DNA from: Pararge aegeria
Lineage: Eukaryota; Arthropoda; Insecta; Lepidoptera; Nymphalidae
Length of the DNA: 64,000 nt
Reading direction: 5' to 3'
Assembly: GCF_905163445.1 (NCBI RefSeq)
Contig: NC_053202.1
Coordinates: 1,364,001 to 1,428,000 of the forward strand
Shown: piece after piece, positions 40,801 through 44,604 of the stretch
How positions within the stretch are numbered: position 1 is the stretch's first letter
Layout: each line of letters opens with the position of its first letter
Position numbers and translations under genes: made by a program
The notes under the pieces: model-generated
Database searches by the model: none
What the model was told of the DNA's origin: nothing
Seen by the model: the letters and a program-made list of their open reading frames with translations, nothing else

Positions 40801-43790
40801 TCTGGGGCACGTGCTAAGGCACGAGAGATATGAGGTCCTTCAACTTATTATGATAGAAAAAGTGCAGGAAGAAGAGGCGTTGTTTGCAGAAAAATGTACT
40901 GTCTTCGTAACATCAGAGAGTGGACTGGAATCGCGAGTGCAGCAGAATTTTTTCGCCTCGCGTAAAATAGACAAGAATTTAGGAAGCTGACTGCCAACCT
41001 TCGCTAGTCGGAGAGGCACCGCAAGAAGAAGAAATTGCTCCAGCCAGGAGTCGAACCCTGAACCTTCAATTTAAAAACACAGCGCTCAGCGTCGCGCCAG
41101 GTTGTCAAACGTGGCTTGCTTGGGCTAAATTTACAGGGGTTATAATTTTCAAATCTTGGGTTTTATACGTTTATCGATACTTCCATAGTATGGCACAGAT
41201 AAAGTGGCATCCTTTAGATGGCCACTAGATATTTATTTCAAAAAATAACCCGGGAACAGTTCCAGTGGAAAATAAAATCACCATTGTTCGTTATATATAG
41301 TTTAGCATGTAAGCTATATTATAAGCTCAGGAATCGATCAGATCTCAGGACATTTATAAAAATCAACACCGTAAGTAGTTATATATATTTCACTGTAATG
41401 TATTTATATATTTAATTTCGTATTCACCTCTCCGTTATTAGCAACGACTTTTTTATTGATGCGAAGCAATTCCTTCTTCTTCCGGCGAAGCAGTTCATGC
41501 AGTTGCTCCATGAGAATCAAGCTTTCTGCAAAACATTTTAAAGCAAAATAATAAATAAAAGGGTTTTAAAGTGTGGCCCCTTTACTGATATGAAGAGTGT
41601 AAATGAATCCTCACTTAAACCCAAAATTGGGTGAAAATGCCTATTCATTCTTGATATTCCAGGGGAAGAGGAAAATGGAACCTGGAAAACGAGGAAAAAG
41701 GCGCTTCGTACGTGACCGTGGGATATTTATGACGTAAAACTGCAGATCCAAACGATGACTTTCAATGGTAAATAGTGCTTTGTCTTATCTTTGTCTTGTC
41801 TTTGTCTTGGCTTTGTCTTGGCTTTGTCTTATCTTTGTCTTATCTTTGTCTTGTCTTAGTCGTTACATTGTCTCGTCTTTGTGTCGTCTTAGTATCGTTT
41901 TTGTTTTATCTTTGTCATGTCGATGTCTTGTCTATGTGTGCGTTGTATTTCTCTTATAATGTGTACCTTCGCATTTTTCATCTTTCTCCGTGCGAGATAG
42001 TAAGGCTCCAGTCAATTCTTGCTTCATCTTTTTGTCATTCTTTTTATGGGCCCCCGACCTTGCTATCTGTTATTAAAACATTTTTTATTTGTTAAATTAA
42101 GTACAACATAAATAACATCTATGTCACTCCAACCACTCCGTATTTTAATTAAGCAATTTAAACATCACTTGATTTAAATGGTGAATGAAAACATTGTGAG
42201 GAAAACCTGCATCCGCGAGAGTTCTGCATGATGTTCTGTGCTAAGTGCTCAACGGCGTGTGAAGTCTACCATTCTGCATTTGGTCAGCGTGGTAGACTAC
42301 GGCCTAAACTCCTTCTCACTCTGAGAGGAGACCATGCCCTGTAGTGGGACGGTATTGGGTTGATAATGATGATACCAATACGAATACAACGTACAGAAAG
42401 GTATTACATTCCAAAAACATTTTAATTTAGGTCATACAAAATTTTCAATGGTGATTAAACTGTAATAATTCCTGAATCTTCAATCACACCTTCAATACAT
42501 GGCAACATCTGACATCAAATTCTGCGCAAGGTGCGAGAATATTTCCCGGAGAACTTTACTCAGTTATGCAAATGTTTGAATTCCACAAACCTTAAGATCT
42601 TTATAAAGGTTAAGGTATTCCTTTTTAAGAGTCCGTAGAAGATGATCTTGACGTCTGAACTGAGGATGGACTCCCAGTGAGCGGTGTTGCCTGTCTGTCT
42701 GTATCATGCGAATCTGTGAAATGTTTGATATAAGATATTCCGTTCTAGATGACCTTGACATTGGTGAGAGTTATTGTTTTATAAGAGGAGGTCATGGGTT
42801 CGATCCAGGGCAAGAGTATAAGGGAATTTATATTTTCTTTATTTTTTCTGGTCTGGTCTGAGGTTTCGGCCGTAGCCAGTTGCGTAGTTCGCCACAGCCG
42901 ACGCTTCCAAAGGCCGAATAATACGTGCAATAAAGCGAATCACATAGCTCGGAGAACCGATGAACGTTGGGGTCCCAAGGTGCTAGCATAGCGCAACCAG
43001 CACGGCTAGCGTGGGCAGGAGACAATTATCTCCCAGGGAAAAGATAAAAATGTATCATCTCCCACAGCCTTATCAACTCTCAGAGCACTGGAGCACAAGT
43101 GAAAATATTATCCAAATAACATAATATGTGTAATAATAAACAGGAGTAAACTTCTCCTATTCCATGTTCCCGTACTTTAGCAGGTGGCCACGTTAATTAT
43201 ATACCTTATCAGGGGATATAATCAGGGGATATAACTTTTGTCTCCTGCCTCTGGAGGCCGGTAATATGCAGCGTTCAAGACCCGACCAAGGTGGACAGAA
43301 GACATCAAGCCAGTCGCTGGAAGCTTCTGGACGTAAGGCCAGGATCGTGGATTTTAGCACTATTCAAACCTGGCTAAGTTTGTTGTGGTCTCCTCTTAGA
43401 CCAGGGCGCGTTTGGAACCCTCTTAGCACTAGTTTTAAGTTAACGAATGCAGTTATCACCATCACTAACATTAGTGTAACATGTTAAATGTATGAACGCT
43501 TCATAAGTGCCTGTGATAAGGTCTACATGAATAAAACATTTTTGAATTTGAATTTAAATTTAGGACCTAGTCCAGCAGTGTACATCAATACGTTGAGGCG
43601 ATAATGTTGATGATGCTATATAACGAAACAGAATTTGTATTAATAAATTACTAAATTGCGATAAATCACTTTAAACCGAAAATATTACTTGTCTCTGTAA
43701 ACGTAAATGCTCATCCTCCATTTTTTTCTGGACGTCTATATCGCTGGTGTGATGCTCTGTACTTCTAGGATCCATGTTTTCTCGAAGCAT
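16607..43790 (-). CDS. Outer dynein arm docking complex coiled-coil protein, ODAD1/CCDC63-like, 12 exons, complete
   Basis: Proteins of this family anchor outer dynein arms to axonemal doublet microtubules, so the product probably acts in the sperm flagellum or cilia. Coding exons on the minus strand: 43790-43689, 42713-42591, 42066-41967, 41525-41428, 40435-40296, 39425-39251, 38092-37910, 37371-37221, 35508-35337, 21939-21807, 20313-20183, 16802-16607. Every junction has AG/GT borders and the phases match throughout, giving 567 residues (human CCDC63 is of similar length). Family-like signatures: LQRQ at 31-34 followed by a KKE helix, NKKVRQEIEHML near 174-185, AYDQRDEWC at 219-227, VEQENF at 325-330 and NLLGD at 426-430. 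Residues 30-415 are charged heptad-like sequence without signal peptide or membrane segment. An in-frame TAA lies two codons before the first ATG; a second ATG five codons on (43775) has a better context. The split between ODAD1 and CCDC63 is not resolved. Splicing was inferred by eye. Confidence 0.88.
16847..17690 (-). mobile_element. LINE family A copy interrupted by a Helitron
   Basis: The plus strand starts with a tandem AAAGTC tail and AAAAATATCTTTATTCAAGT, and runs through CGTCCTGGCCTAAGAAGAAG, AAGCTTTTTTATCGTTTACG and TCTCCAAGATGTCAATTACC to the coding remnant. The remnant is split at 17255/17555 and continues to about 17690. Its 3' tail stands about 45 bases from the acceptor of exon 12 in intron 11. 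Confidence 0.8.
17256..17554 (-). mobile_element. Helitron, 299 bp, inserted in LINE A
   Basis: On the minus strand it begins TCTTAATATATATAAATCTC and ends GCGGGCAACAGCTAG. The flanks are A and T, and removing it rejoins the LINE sequence GCAATAT|ATG as in the copy at 2205-2230 (GCAATATACT). No coding capacity. Confidence 0.8.
17805..17970 (-). mobile_element. tRNA-related SINE, family 3, 3' part
   Basis: The plus strand shows GTTAGCCCTTGACTGCAATA, GTAAGTGATGATGCAGCCTC, AGATGGTAGCGGGC and CATCGCACCGGAACACTGAA. Fuller copies are at 50375-50665 and 59815-60145. Confidence 0.65.
17990..18090 (+). mobile_element. SINE family 3-like 3' end, opposite orientation
   Basis: ACTTACCACCAGGTGAGATT, GCAGTAAATGGCAAACTTTT and GGAATAAAAAAAAAAT. 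Together with 17805-17970 it forms an imperfect inverted pair. Confidence 0.5.
18115..18310 (+). mobile_element. LINE family A fragment
   Basis: GAAATTGCATACAACTCTTG, GGAGATGTCTCTTAAAAAGG, AAGCTTATAGAAAAGTCCTA and AAAGCTTGGGTGTTAATTAT. It is interrupted by the inverted LINE C segment that follows; the LINE A tail resumes at 18485-18525. Confidence 0.7.
18318..18480 (-). mobile_element. LINE family C 3' end
   Basis: ATTCAAAAATATTTTATTCA, GGCACTTATGAAGCGTTCAT, GTTAGTGATGGTGATAACTG and GGTTCCAAACGCGCCCTGGT. Confidence 0.65.
18840..18975. repeat. (TG)n-type microsatellite
   Basis: Mixed TGTG/TGCG/TATG alternating purine-pyrimidine run, with pure (TG)n at 18888-18900 and 18920-18940. It produces a spurious Val-Cys open frame. 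It lies in intron 11 of the ODAD1-like gene. Confidence 0.85.
19317..19520 (+). mobile_element. hAT-like MITE, 204 bp
   Basis: Starts CAGTGGCGTGCATAGAGGGT and ends ACCTCTATGCATGCCACTG. The flanks AGTAATGG (19309-19316) and AGTAGTGG (19521-19528) form an 8-bp target duplication with one difference. No transposase. Confidence 0.82.
19744..19876 (+). mobile_element. hAT-like MITE, 133 bp
   Basis: Starts TAGTGGCGTGCAC and ends GTGCACGCGACTG, flanked by perfect 8-bp duplications GTAGTAAG (19736-19743 and 19877-19884). This is the clearest evidence for hAT-type integration. Confidence 0.88.
19916..20135 (+). mobile_element. tRNA-related SINE, family 2
   Basis: Head GTGATAGCCCAGTGGATAAG and CTCGATATCCGGCACGCACC, then GTTATTTGCGTTTTAGGTTA, TGCATGCCTAAGTTCCCATA and TGGGTTAATCATGA. 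Internally shortened. It directly follows the previous SINE of the same family. Confidence 0.7.
20183..20313 (-). CDS. ODAD1/CCDC63-like exon 11 (residues 460-503)
   Basis: The acceptor is ATGTTCCAG and the donor GTAAGT (perfect), phase 2. It encodes ERHSQKKGDTSSSRLKKYTV and a Pro-rich part ending PADPCP. I do not recognise this as a conserved domain; it is supported by borders, phase, GC content above the flanks and position. Confidence 0.7.
20383..20530 (-). mobile_element. tRNA-like repeat (SINE or tRNA pseudogene), copy 1
   Basis: The reverse strand reads CGCCTTATCGGAGAAAGCGC (A-box-like), then GCAGGTTCAAATCCTGTCGG (T-arm with B box) and GGTTCCGAAAATTTTT, a Pol III-like stop. The T-stem pairs, but I found no 5' acceptor strand complementary to CGGTTCCG, so it is not called as a working tRNA. 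Confidence 0.55.
20705..20795 (-). mobile_element. tRNA-like repeat, copy 2, truncated
   Basis: The same flank (ATTCTATAAATTTAAAAAGC) and T-arm (GGATTTGAACCTGCGACTC on plus) as 20383-20470, ending at GCCTGAGCGCTA. It is 324 bases away in the same orientation. Confidence 0.55.
21091..21507 (+). mobile_element. Helitron, 417 bp
   Basis: 5' TCTTTAAACGAGCAATTCTT after an A; 3' GCGGGCGAAGCCGCAGGGCA then TATCTAG before a T. The GCGG/CCGC stem sits about 10 bases before CTAG. It lies in intron 10 of the ODAD1-like gene. Confidence 0.75.
21515..21635 (+). mobile_element. SINE family 1, 3' part
   Basis: AACTTAGTACCCATAACACA, AGCTACGCTTGCTTTGGGGC, TAGATGGCGATGTGTGTATT and a TTTATTTATTTAT tail. A LINE C tail (GATGAATAAAACATTTTTGA) follows at 21690-21720. 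Confidence 0.75.
21807..21939 (-). CDS. ODAD1/CCDC63-like exon 10 (residues 415-459)
   Basis: The acceptor is TGTTTCTAG and the donor GTGAGT (strong), phase 0. It encodes MLDCSLEPYQNLLGD followed by NQVNLTFRLMTEKIKELVQ. The family has the same order: a Cys-containing turn, a (N)LLG motif, then a short helix with (I/T)E-x-(K/R)-x-x-EL. The incoming phase exactly completes the Lys codon left by exon 9. Confidence 0.85.
22080..22850. other. Intron 9 sequence without recognised feature
   Basis: Contains an 80-codon plus frame (22321-22563) with no family match and base composition near that of its surroundings. Confidence 0.35.
22860..23135 (-). pseudogene. LINE reverse-transcriptase C-terminal remnant, copy 1
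   Basis: The minus frame reads MWSVESAAIVPIVSVNGLLL, KSFDQHLKKLSLGCWIKG and IQKAVILEAARIVWWLF. This resembles the stretch (V-I-P-V-V, then Q-K-x-x-L-L-x-x-x-R-I-x-R) found at the end of several non-LTR polymerases; the clade is uncertain. A closely related copy is at 30785-31100. Confidence 0.6.
23150..23545 (-). pseudogene. RTE-type LINE remnant
   Basis: The complement of ACCGATTGAAGTCCACCGCT, GTCTGTCCACCTCGTTGGGG, CGAGCTATGTGCCCCGCC and TTCTTATGAGGCCCATAG matches the remnant at 10985-11400, but the frame is broken several times. Confidence 0.75.
23555..23740. repeat. Dispersed repeat shared with 43876-44215
   Basis: Both have GGGTATCAAATGAAAGGGCT, TGACTAGTAGAATACTAT, a CAAGATGGC step and a GGGGGTTTAA/GGGGGTTTTAAA step in the same order. 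Class unknown. Confidence 0.6.
23955..24150 (+). mobile_element. SINE family 1, full length with shortened middle
   Basis: GATTGGCGCAGTTTGCAGTG, GTGGGTTCGATTCTCGCAAT, then TCTTAGTACCCATAACACAA and GTGTGTATTGTTGTAGTATA. Confidence 0.8.
24178..24355 (+). mobile_element. LINE 3' end with (ATTC)n tail
   Basis: GGTTGCCTGGAAGAAATCGC, GCGATAAGGCCACCAAATTG and GTACAATAAAAGTGTATTCA followed by about 13 ATTC units. The same end occurs at 34060-34180 and 44855-44955, so the microsatellite is the element's tail. Confidence 0.7.
24360..25340. other. Intron 9, AT-rich
   Basis: No recognised coding or repeat apart from LINE-like scraps near 24860-24930 (TCTGCGTTCCGAACGGGTGG). Confidence 0.35.
25341..25600. 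repeat. 50-bp direct repeat, two copies 210 bases apart
   Basis: TCCTTTAAGTAAACCTCCCC, TTGGGAGAGCT and TCCAGCAGTCTTTAT at 25341-25390 recur at 25551-25600 with a few changes. Confidence 0.7.
25660..25825 (+). pseudogene. RTE-like LINE remnant, second subfamily
   Basis: The plus frame reads LRQLKITRRLSTTCLKRILE, YFGHIARRDGDNLEKIM and GKVEGK, similar to the C-terminal YxGHxxRR..LEK..GKxxGKR stretch of insect RTE-type polymerases. Confidence 0.65.
25855..26020. repeat. Dispersed repeat shared with 11405-11560
   Basis: See the features in common: GTGCCCAAAAACAG, CGCGCACATCTC, TAGCTCACAAACTTTCCCAT. Confidence 0.5.
26030..27350. other. Intron 9, no recognised gene
   Basis: AT-rich. The 98-codon minus frame 26953-27249 has no recognisable domain and no flanking splice signals that fit the ODAD1-like phase. 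The 65-codon plus frame at 26555-26752 is likewise unsupported. Confidence 0.35.
27369..27617 (+). mobile_element. Non-autonomous element with hammerhead-ribozyme-like core
   Basis: 249 bp between 14-bp direct repeats ACAAATCTTTTATA (27355-27368 and 27618-27631), which look like a target-site duplication. Inside, inverted repeats TTATCAAAATTAAGCT (27413-27428) and its complement (27603-27618, overlapping the right direct repeat by one base) enclose the ribozyme-like motif at 27467-27510. No coding frame. Penelope-like elements and retrozymes are the known classes of retroelement with hammerheads; which one this belongs to is open. It lies in intron 9, opposite to the host gene. Confidence 0.7.
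27467..27510 (+). ncRNA. Hammerhead ribozyme-like motif, copy 1
   Basis: Core CTGAGGA (27471-27477) fits CUGANGA. Stem II is GCTCCG/CGGAGC (27479-27484 with 27489-27494), loop GTTT. GAA (27495-27497) completes the core. Stem III is ACG/CGT (27498-27500 with 27503-27505) with a two-base loop; the cleavage triplet would be GTA, cutting after 27506. Stem I is CTC/GAG (27468-27470 with 27507-27509) plus a T-G pair. Odd: one extra T (27478) between the core A and stem II. Stem III and stem I are short, as in minimal type I hammerheads that often act as dimers. Confidence 0.65.
28122..28490 (+). mobile_element. SINE family 1 interrupted by a LINE B tail
   Basis: Head CAGCCGATTGGCGCAGTTTG and GGGTTCGATTCCCATTATTG, continuing to ATTCATCA. 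The inverted LINE B 3' end (28299-28402) follows, then the SINE resumes with TACCCATAACACAAGCTACG and TGATGTGTGTATTGTCTTAG. CATCA stands at both junctions. Confidence 0.8.
28299..28402 (-). mobile_element. LINE family B 3' tail nested in SINE 1
   Basis: AAATTCAAAATTCATTTATT, TCAAGTAGGCCTAATATAAG and CACTTTTGAAACGTCAAGTC. It ends at GATTCTACCATCA. Confidence 0.75.
28495..28775 (+). mobile_element. SINE family 2
   Basis: GAGTTCGAATCCCAGCACGC, CTAAGTTATGTCAGTTTTAA, CTGAGAGTTCTCCATAATGT, TGTGGGAGAAGACCCGTGAT and a GATGATGATG tail. Confidence 0.75.
29155..29415 (-). mobile_element. SINE family 1, full length
   Basis: The reverse strand starts GACGGCCGATTGGAGCAGTT, has GGGTTCGATTCCCAAAACTG and ends through GCTTACTTTGGGGCTAGGTG to the GTATATTGTCGAAGTAT tail. 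Confidence 0.8.
29470..29504. repeat. Perfect 14-bp inverted repeat
   Basis: ACGGCTAGCATATG (29470-29483) and CATATGCTAGCCGT (29491-29504) enclose CAGGAGA, a strong hairpin on either strand, just beyond the SINE head. Confidence 0.8.
29729..29909. repeat. Duplicated GC-rich segment, copy 1
   Basis: About 180 bases, far GC-richer than intron 9 around it, with GTTCAGCTGCAACAGTGTA, CCGGTGTCGCCGCTGACGGT, AATTAATAGCGCG, GGTGTCGCGTCGGCGCGGCG and GGATCGCACTCGGTAATGAG. It is repeated at 30319-30503 with roughly 90% identity by eye. No open frame, no splice borders, no transposon ends. Confidence 0.8.
30319..30503. repeat. Duplicated GC-rich segment, copy 2
   Basis: Same orientation, 590 bases from copy 1. 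Differences are mainly small (AGCAACACCC/AAGAACACCC; GCGCACTGCCCGCGG/GCGACTGTCTGCGG). The sequence between and around the copies is unrelated and AT-rich. Confidence 0.8.
30785..31100 (-). pseudogene. LINE reverse-transcriptase C-terminal remnant, copy 2
   Basis: The minus frame reads LAHEITLMWSVESTVIVPIV, GLFAKSFNEHLKKLSLGCW and VQKAVVLEKARIVRRFLTLE, a closer-to-intact relative of 22860-23135. Confidence 0.6.
31100..31620. other. Intron 9, no recognised feature
   Basis: No coding frame or repeat recognised. Confidence 0.3.
31629..31662. repeat. (CA)n microsatellite
   Basis: About eleven ACAC dinucleotide units followed by AAAACACACA. Confidence 0.85.
32055..32142. repeat. (CATT)n microsatellite
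   Basis: Interrupted ATTCATTCATTC and CAATCATT units, probably the tail of a LINE ending like 24178-24355. Confidence 0.75.
32300..33628 (+). mobile_element. Helitron, 1329 bp, with internal insertion
   Basis: 5' TCTATACTTATAATAAAACT after an A; 3' AAGTTGAGCGGGTCAGCTAG before a T. It has a (TCTG)n stretch (32424-32443), GGGGCATCACGTGAAAACTA and CCGGGTCAACAAATAGGCTA. It is the relative of 36413-37173, but holds an extra AT-rich insert (about 33120-33420, with (ATA)n). Non-coding. Confidence 0.8.
33820..33965 (-). mobile_element. LINE 3' end
   Basis: The plus strand shows TGAAATGAAATACACTTTAT, TGTACACCAAATAAAAAAAA and AGGCGGCCTTATCGCTTAAA, the reverse of the end seen at 34060-34180. Confidence 0.6.
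34060..34180 (+). mobile_element. LINE 3' end
   Basis: AAGGTTGCCTGGAAGAGATC, GCTACAAAGCGATAAGGCCG and CAAATAAAGAGTATAAATAA. It forms an inverted pair with 33820-33965. Confidence 0.6.
34181..35330. other. Intron 9 near exon 9
   Basis: A repeat-like piece at 34500-34570 is the inverse of 14625-14700. The part 34940-35170 is GC-richer (CCGAGCAGCGGCTGGAATAC) and may be a retroelement fragment. No exon recognised. Confidence 0.35.
35337..35508 (-). CDS. ODAD1/CCDC63-like exon 9 (residues 358-415)
   Basis: The acceptor is ATAACAACAG and the donor GTATGT, phase 2. It encodes a long charged coiled coil (EEKRQKKLQELQEKLEKQR) ending in VNELFK, the family's L-F-K end of helix. The Lys codon is split AA|G and is completed by exon 10, 13.4 kb away. 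Confidence 0.88.
36030..36310 (+). mobile_element. LINE family B tail fragments in intron 8
   Basis: GACGTTTCAAAAATGCTTGT with TACTTGAAATAAATGAATTT (36037-36090), then a second tail with TCTGCTGAGTTTCTTGCCGG and GGGCCTACTTGAAATAAATG (36176-36305). Confidence 0.7.
36413..37173 (+). mobile_element. Helitron, 761 bp, in intron 8
   Basis: 5' TCTATGCTTATGATAAAACT after an A; 3' GAAGTTGCGCGGGTCAGCTAG before a T is spelled GCGCGGGTCAG then CTAG. It has a long (TCTG)n run (36536-36590) and CCTATCGCTTAGAAGTTGCG near its end. It lies antiparallel to the host gene, 46 bases past the exon 8 donor. Confidence 0.82.
36536..36590. repeat. (TCTG)n microsatellite inside the Helitron
   Basis: About 13 TCTG units with one ACCG interruption; the sister Helitron has only five at 32424-32443. 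Confidence 0.85.
37221..37371 (-). CDS. ODAD1/CCDC63-like exon 8 (residues 308-358)
   Basis: The acceptor is ATCTTCCAG and the donor GTAGAT, phase 1. It contains YDVNKIIEQFERVEQENF, matching the family's D-(L/V)-x-x-I-x-x-F...E-(E/Q)-NF block, then a helix ending KLKQDI. A Helitron ends only 46 bases inside the following intron, so the open frame runs on past the exon. Confidence 0.9.
37910..38092 (-). CDS. ODAD1/CCDC63-like exon 7 (residues 247-307)
   Basis: The acceptor is TTATTTCAG. It encodes EMRDLQKAFDHEMKLYNFL and a very Glu/Lys-rich stretch (about residues 275-297). The donor is uncertain: AAT|GTGATT is chosen; GTTTCT nine bases downstream keeps the same phase and would add three residues (VII). 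Confidence 0.83.
38185..38487 (+). mobile_element. LINE family A 3' part in intron 6
   Basis: GGTCTACGTAATTGATAAAA, CTTAGACCAGGACGCGTTTG and TTGAATAAAGATATTTTTGA with a CTTTGACTTT tail. Confidence 0.75.
38500..38725 (+). mobile_element. SINE family 2 in intron 6
   Basis: AGTTACGTGCGTTTTAAGAA, GGTGAAGGAAAACATCGTGA, GTGGTAGGAGACCTGTGTCC and GGGTTGATATAATGATGATG. A minus-strand head fragment follows at 38865-38965. Confidence 0.75.
39251..39425 (-). CDS. ODAD1/CCDC63-like exon 6 (residues 189-246)
   Basis: The acceptor is GTTTCCCAG and the donor GTAATT, phase 0. It contains FNQSWTKMMSALNKGKKF and AYDQRDEWC, the most recognisable family block (F-N-x-x-W/Y, GKK, then AYDQRxEW). This exon is the main reason for the family assignment. 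Confidence 0.9.
39479..40060. repeat. GTCTT-type minisatellite split by a LINE A insertion
   Basis: Units like GTGTCTTGTCTG and TATCTTATCCG at 39479-39545 continue at 39883-40060 (TATCTGTCTTGTCTGTGACA, GGATATTTCTTATCTC). Between them lies a minus-strand LINE A 3' end (39546-39880). It lies in intron 5. Confidence 0.75.
39546..39880 (-). mobile_element. LINE family A 3' end inserted in the minisatellite
   Basis: AAAGTCAAAGTCAAAGTCAA tail on plus, AAAAATATCTTTATTCAAGT, GATGATGGCGATAACCACAT and ACACCCAAGCTTTTTTATCG, cut at GGACTTTTCTATAAG. Confidence 0.8.
40296..40435 (-). CDS. ODAD1/CCDC63-like exon 5 (residues 142-188)
   Basis: The acceptor is CAATCAG and the donor GTAAGA, phase 2. It contains NKKVRQEIEHMLNDR, which resembles the family motif in which an Asn/Lys turn leads to an (R)EI(D/E)xLLxER helix. 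The final Arg codon is split AG|A with exon 6. Confidence 0.88.
40500..40625 (-). mobile_element. SINE family 3 fragment in intron 4
   Basis: CAACTGGTAAGTGATAATAA, CTAGTCGGTTTCTACGCAAT, ATTGTACCGGAACGCTAAAT and CCAGACCAGACCAGATAAAA match the middle of the family. Confidence 0.55.
40655..41030 (+). pseudogene. LINE polymerase C-terminal remnant in intron 4
   Basis: The plus frame reads IEAFEMWAFRRMLAFSWTRK, VSNKKVLRCVNQRREFLHTI, KIRKFAYLGHVLRHERYEVL. After a frameshift near 40865 it continues with RNIREWTGIASAAEFFRLA. This is the common insect RTE-like C-terminus (W-x-x-K-V-x-N-x-x-V-L-R ... YLGHxxR), dead and opposite to the host gene. Confidence 0.8.
41036..41115 (-). mobile_element. tRNA-like repeat head
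   Basis: The reverse strand reads AACCTGGCGCGACGCTGAGC then GGTTCAGGGTTCGACTCCTG with GCTGGAGC, i.e. A- and B-box-like parts. There is no acceptor stem, so it is a SINE head or tRNA relic. Confidence 0.45.
41428..41525 (-). CDS. ODAD1/CCDC63-like exon 4 (residues 110-141)
   Basis: The acceptor is TTTTGCAG and the donor GTGAAT, phase 0. It encodes a helix with MEQLHELLRRKKKELLRIN, typical coiled coil. It enters in phase 1 as exon 3 requires. Confidence 0.85.
41775..41945. repeat. TTTGTCTTATC minisatellite in intron 3
   Basis: About 15 units of 11-12 bases (CTTTGTCTTGT, CTTTGTCTTAT, CTTTGTCTTGG), degenerating rightward. The unit resembles the array in intron 5. Confidence 0.85.
41967..42066 (-). 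CDS. ODAD1/CCDC63-like exon 3 (residues 76-109)
   Basis: The acceptor is TTAATAACAG and the donor GTACAC, phase 1. It encodes IARSGAHKK and a lysine-rich helix ending DEKCE. The single trailing G joins the AA of exon 4 to make a Glu codon. Confidence 0.85.
42120..42375 (+). mobile_element. SINE family 2 in intron 2
   Basis: CATCACTTGATTTAAATGGT, GAAAACATTGTGAGGAAAAC, GGTCAGCGTGGTAGACTACG, CCTGTAGTGGGACGGTATTG and TGATAATGATGATA. Confidence 0.75.
42591..42713 (-). CDS. ODAD1/CCDC63-like exon 2 (residues 35-75)
   Basis: The acceptor is TTTCACAG and the donor GTTTGT, phase 0 on both sides. It encodes IRMIQTDRQHRS followed by a helix ending LYKDLK. This matches in layout the family's conserved block after LQRQ (aromatic or I, R, M/I, then a charged helix). 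Confidence 0.85.
42935..43370 (+). pseudogene. RTE-type remnants in intron 1
   Basis: TAGCTCGGAGAACCGATGAA with CGTTGGGGTCCCAAGGTGCT (42945-42990), and GACCCGACCAAGGTGGACAG with AAGACATCAAGCCAGTCGCT (43278-43335), which correspond to separate parts of 11190-11330. Confidence 0.65.
43375..43560 (+). mobile_element. LINE family C 3' end in intron 1 interval
   Basis: GTTTGTTGTGGTCTCCTCTT, AGACCAGGGCGCGTTTGGAA, ACATTAGTGTAACATGTTAA and GATAAGGTCTACATGAATAA, ending TTTTTGAATTTGAATTTAAA. It lies upstream of exon 2 in intron 1. Confidence 0.7.
43689..43790 (-). CDS. ODAD1/CCDC63-like exon 1 (residues 1-34)
   Basis: It starts MLRENMDPRS and ends with LRLQRQ, the start of the conserved N-terminal helix. 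The donor is GTAATA, phase 0. The alternative start at 43775 would remove five residues. No convincing TATA box was seen just upstream, where LINE-tail sequence lies around 43840. Confidence 0.82.
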
Positions 43791-43875
43791 TAGTTAAAAC
43801 GTGTATAAAATAAAAACATTATGACTTCGACTTGTGTTCCGAGGCCTACTTGAAAATTAACGATTATATTCATTT

Positions 43876-44215
43876 TTAACCCCCGAGGGAAAAACGACGC
43901 GACAGGGGTGTTTTGAGCTTGACGTATCTGTGTGTGCGTGTGTGTGCGCTATCGTGGCTCCAGAACGGTGCTATTATGATTTTGTTTTTTTCTGAAAGTT
44001 TAATTTCAGCCCAAGATGGCCGTTGTCACAAAAGGGCTGATTATCTCTTTTTCACAACTCCCTTAATTTGGGTATCAAATGAAAGGGCTTGACTAGTAGA
44101 ATACTATGCATTATGACTAATGCCAGACAAATCCAAGATGGCAGCCAGAAAATGGTGGATTGCATTTATACAAGTATTTTCTGACGGGGGTTTAAGATTT
44201 TTAATTTATAATTAT
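43876..44215. repeat. Dispersed repeat just upstream of the ODAD1-like gene
   Basis: ACCCCCGAGGGAAAAACGAC, GACAGGGGTGTTTTGAGCTT, (TG)n-like GTGTGTGCGTGTGTGTGCGC and the block shared with 23555-23740. It covers the place where the promoter would be sought. Confidence 0.6.
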
Positions 44216-44224
44216 TCTACTTCA

Positions 44225-44480
44225 TAAACCCATTGCCAGCTTAGTACAGGGCACGGGTCTCCTCCCACAAAGAGAAGGGGTTAGTCCACCACGATGGCCC
44301 AGTGGGGTTTGGTGGACTTCACACACCTTTGAGAACATTGTAGAGAACTCTCAGCCATGCAGGTTCCCTCACGATGTTTTCCTTCACCGTTGAAGCAAGT
44401 GATATTTAAATTGCTTAAAACGCACATAACTCAAAAAGTAATGTTCGTGCTGGGATTCGAAAGTCGAAAGTGAAATCGAA
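44225..44480 (-). mobile_element. SINE family 2, full length
   Basis: The plus strand shows AGTACAGGGCACGGGTCTCC, GAGAACTCTCAGCCATGCAG, CTCACGATGTTTTCCTTCAC, ATTGCTTAAAACGCACATAA and GTGCTGGGATTCGAAAGT, the family reversed. Confidence 0.8.
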
Positions 44481-44604
44481 GTCCTACCTACTGGGTTATC
44501 AGTTGATAAACGAATAAGACACCGGGAGGTATCTTTGCATCGCTCGAGTCCATGTAGGACTGAAGTGTATCGATAATGCAGTCGTTTTTATATCAAAATA
44601 CCCA

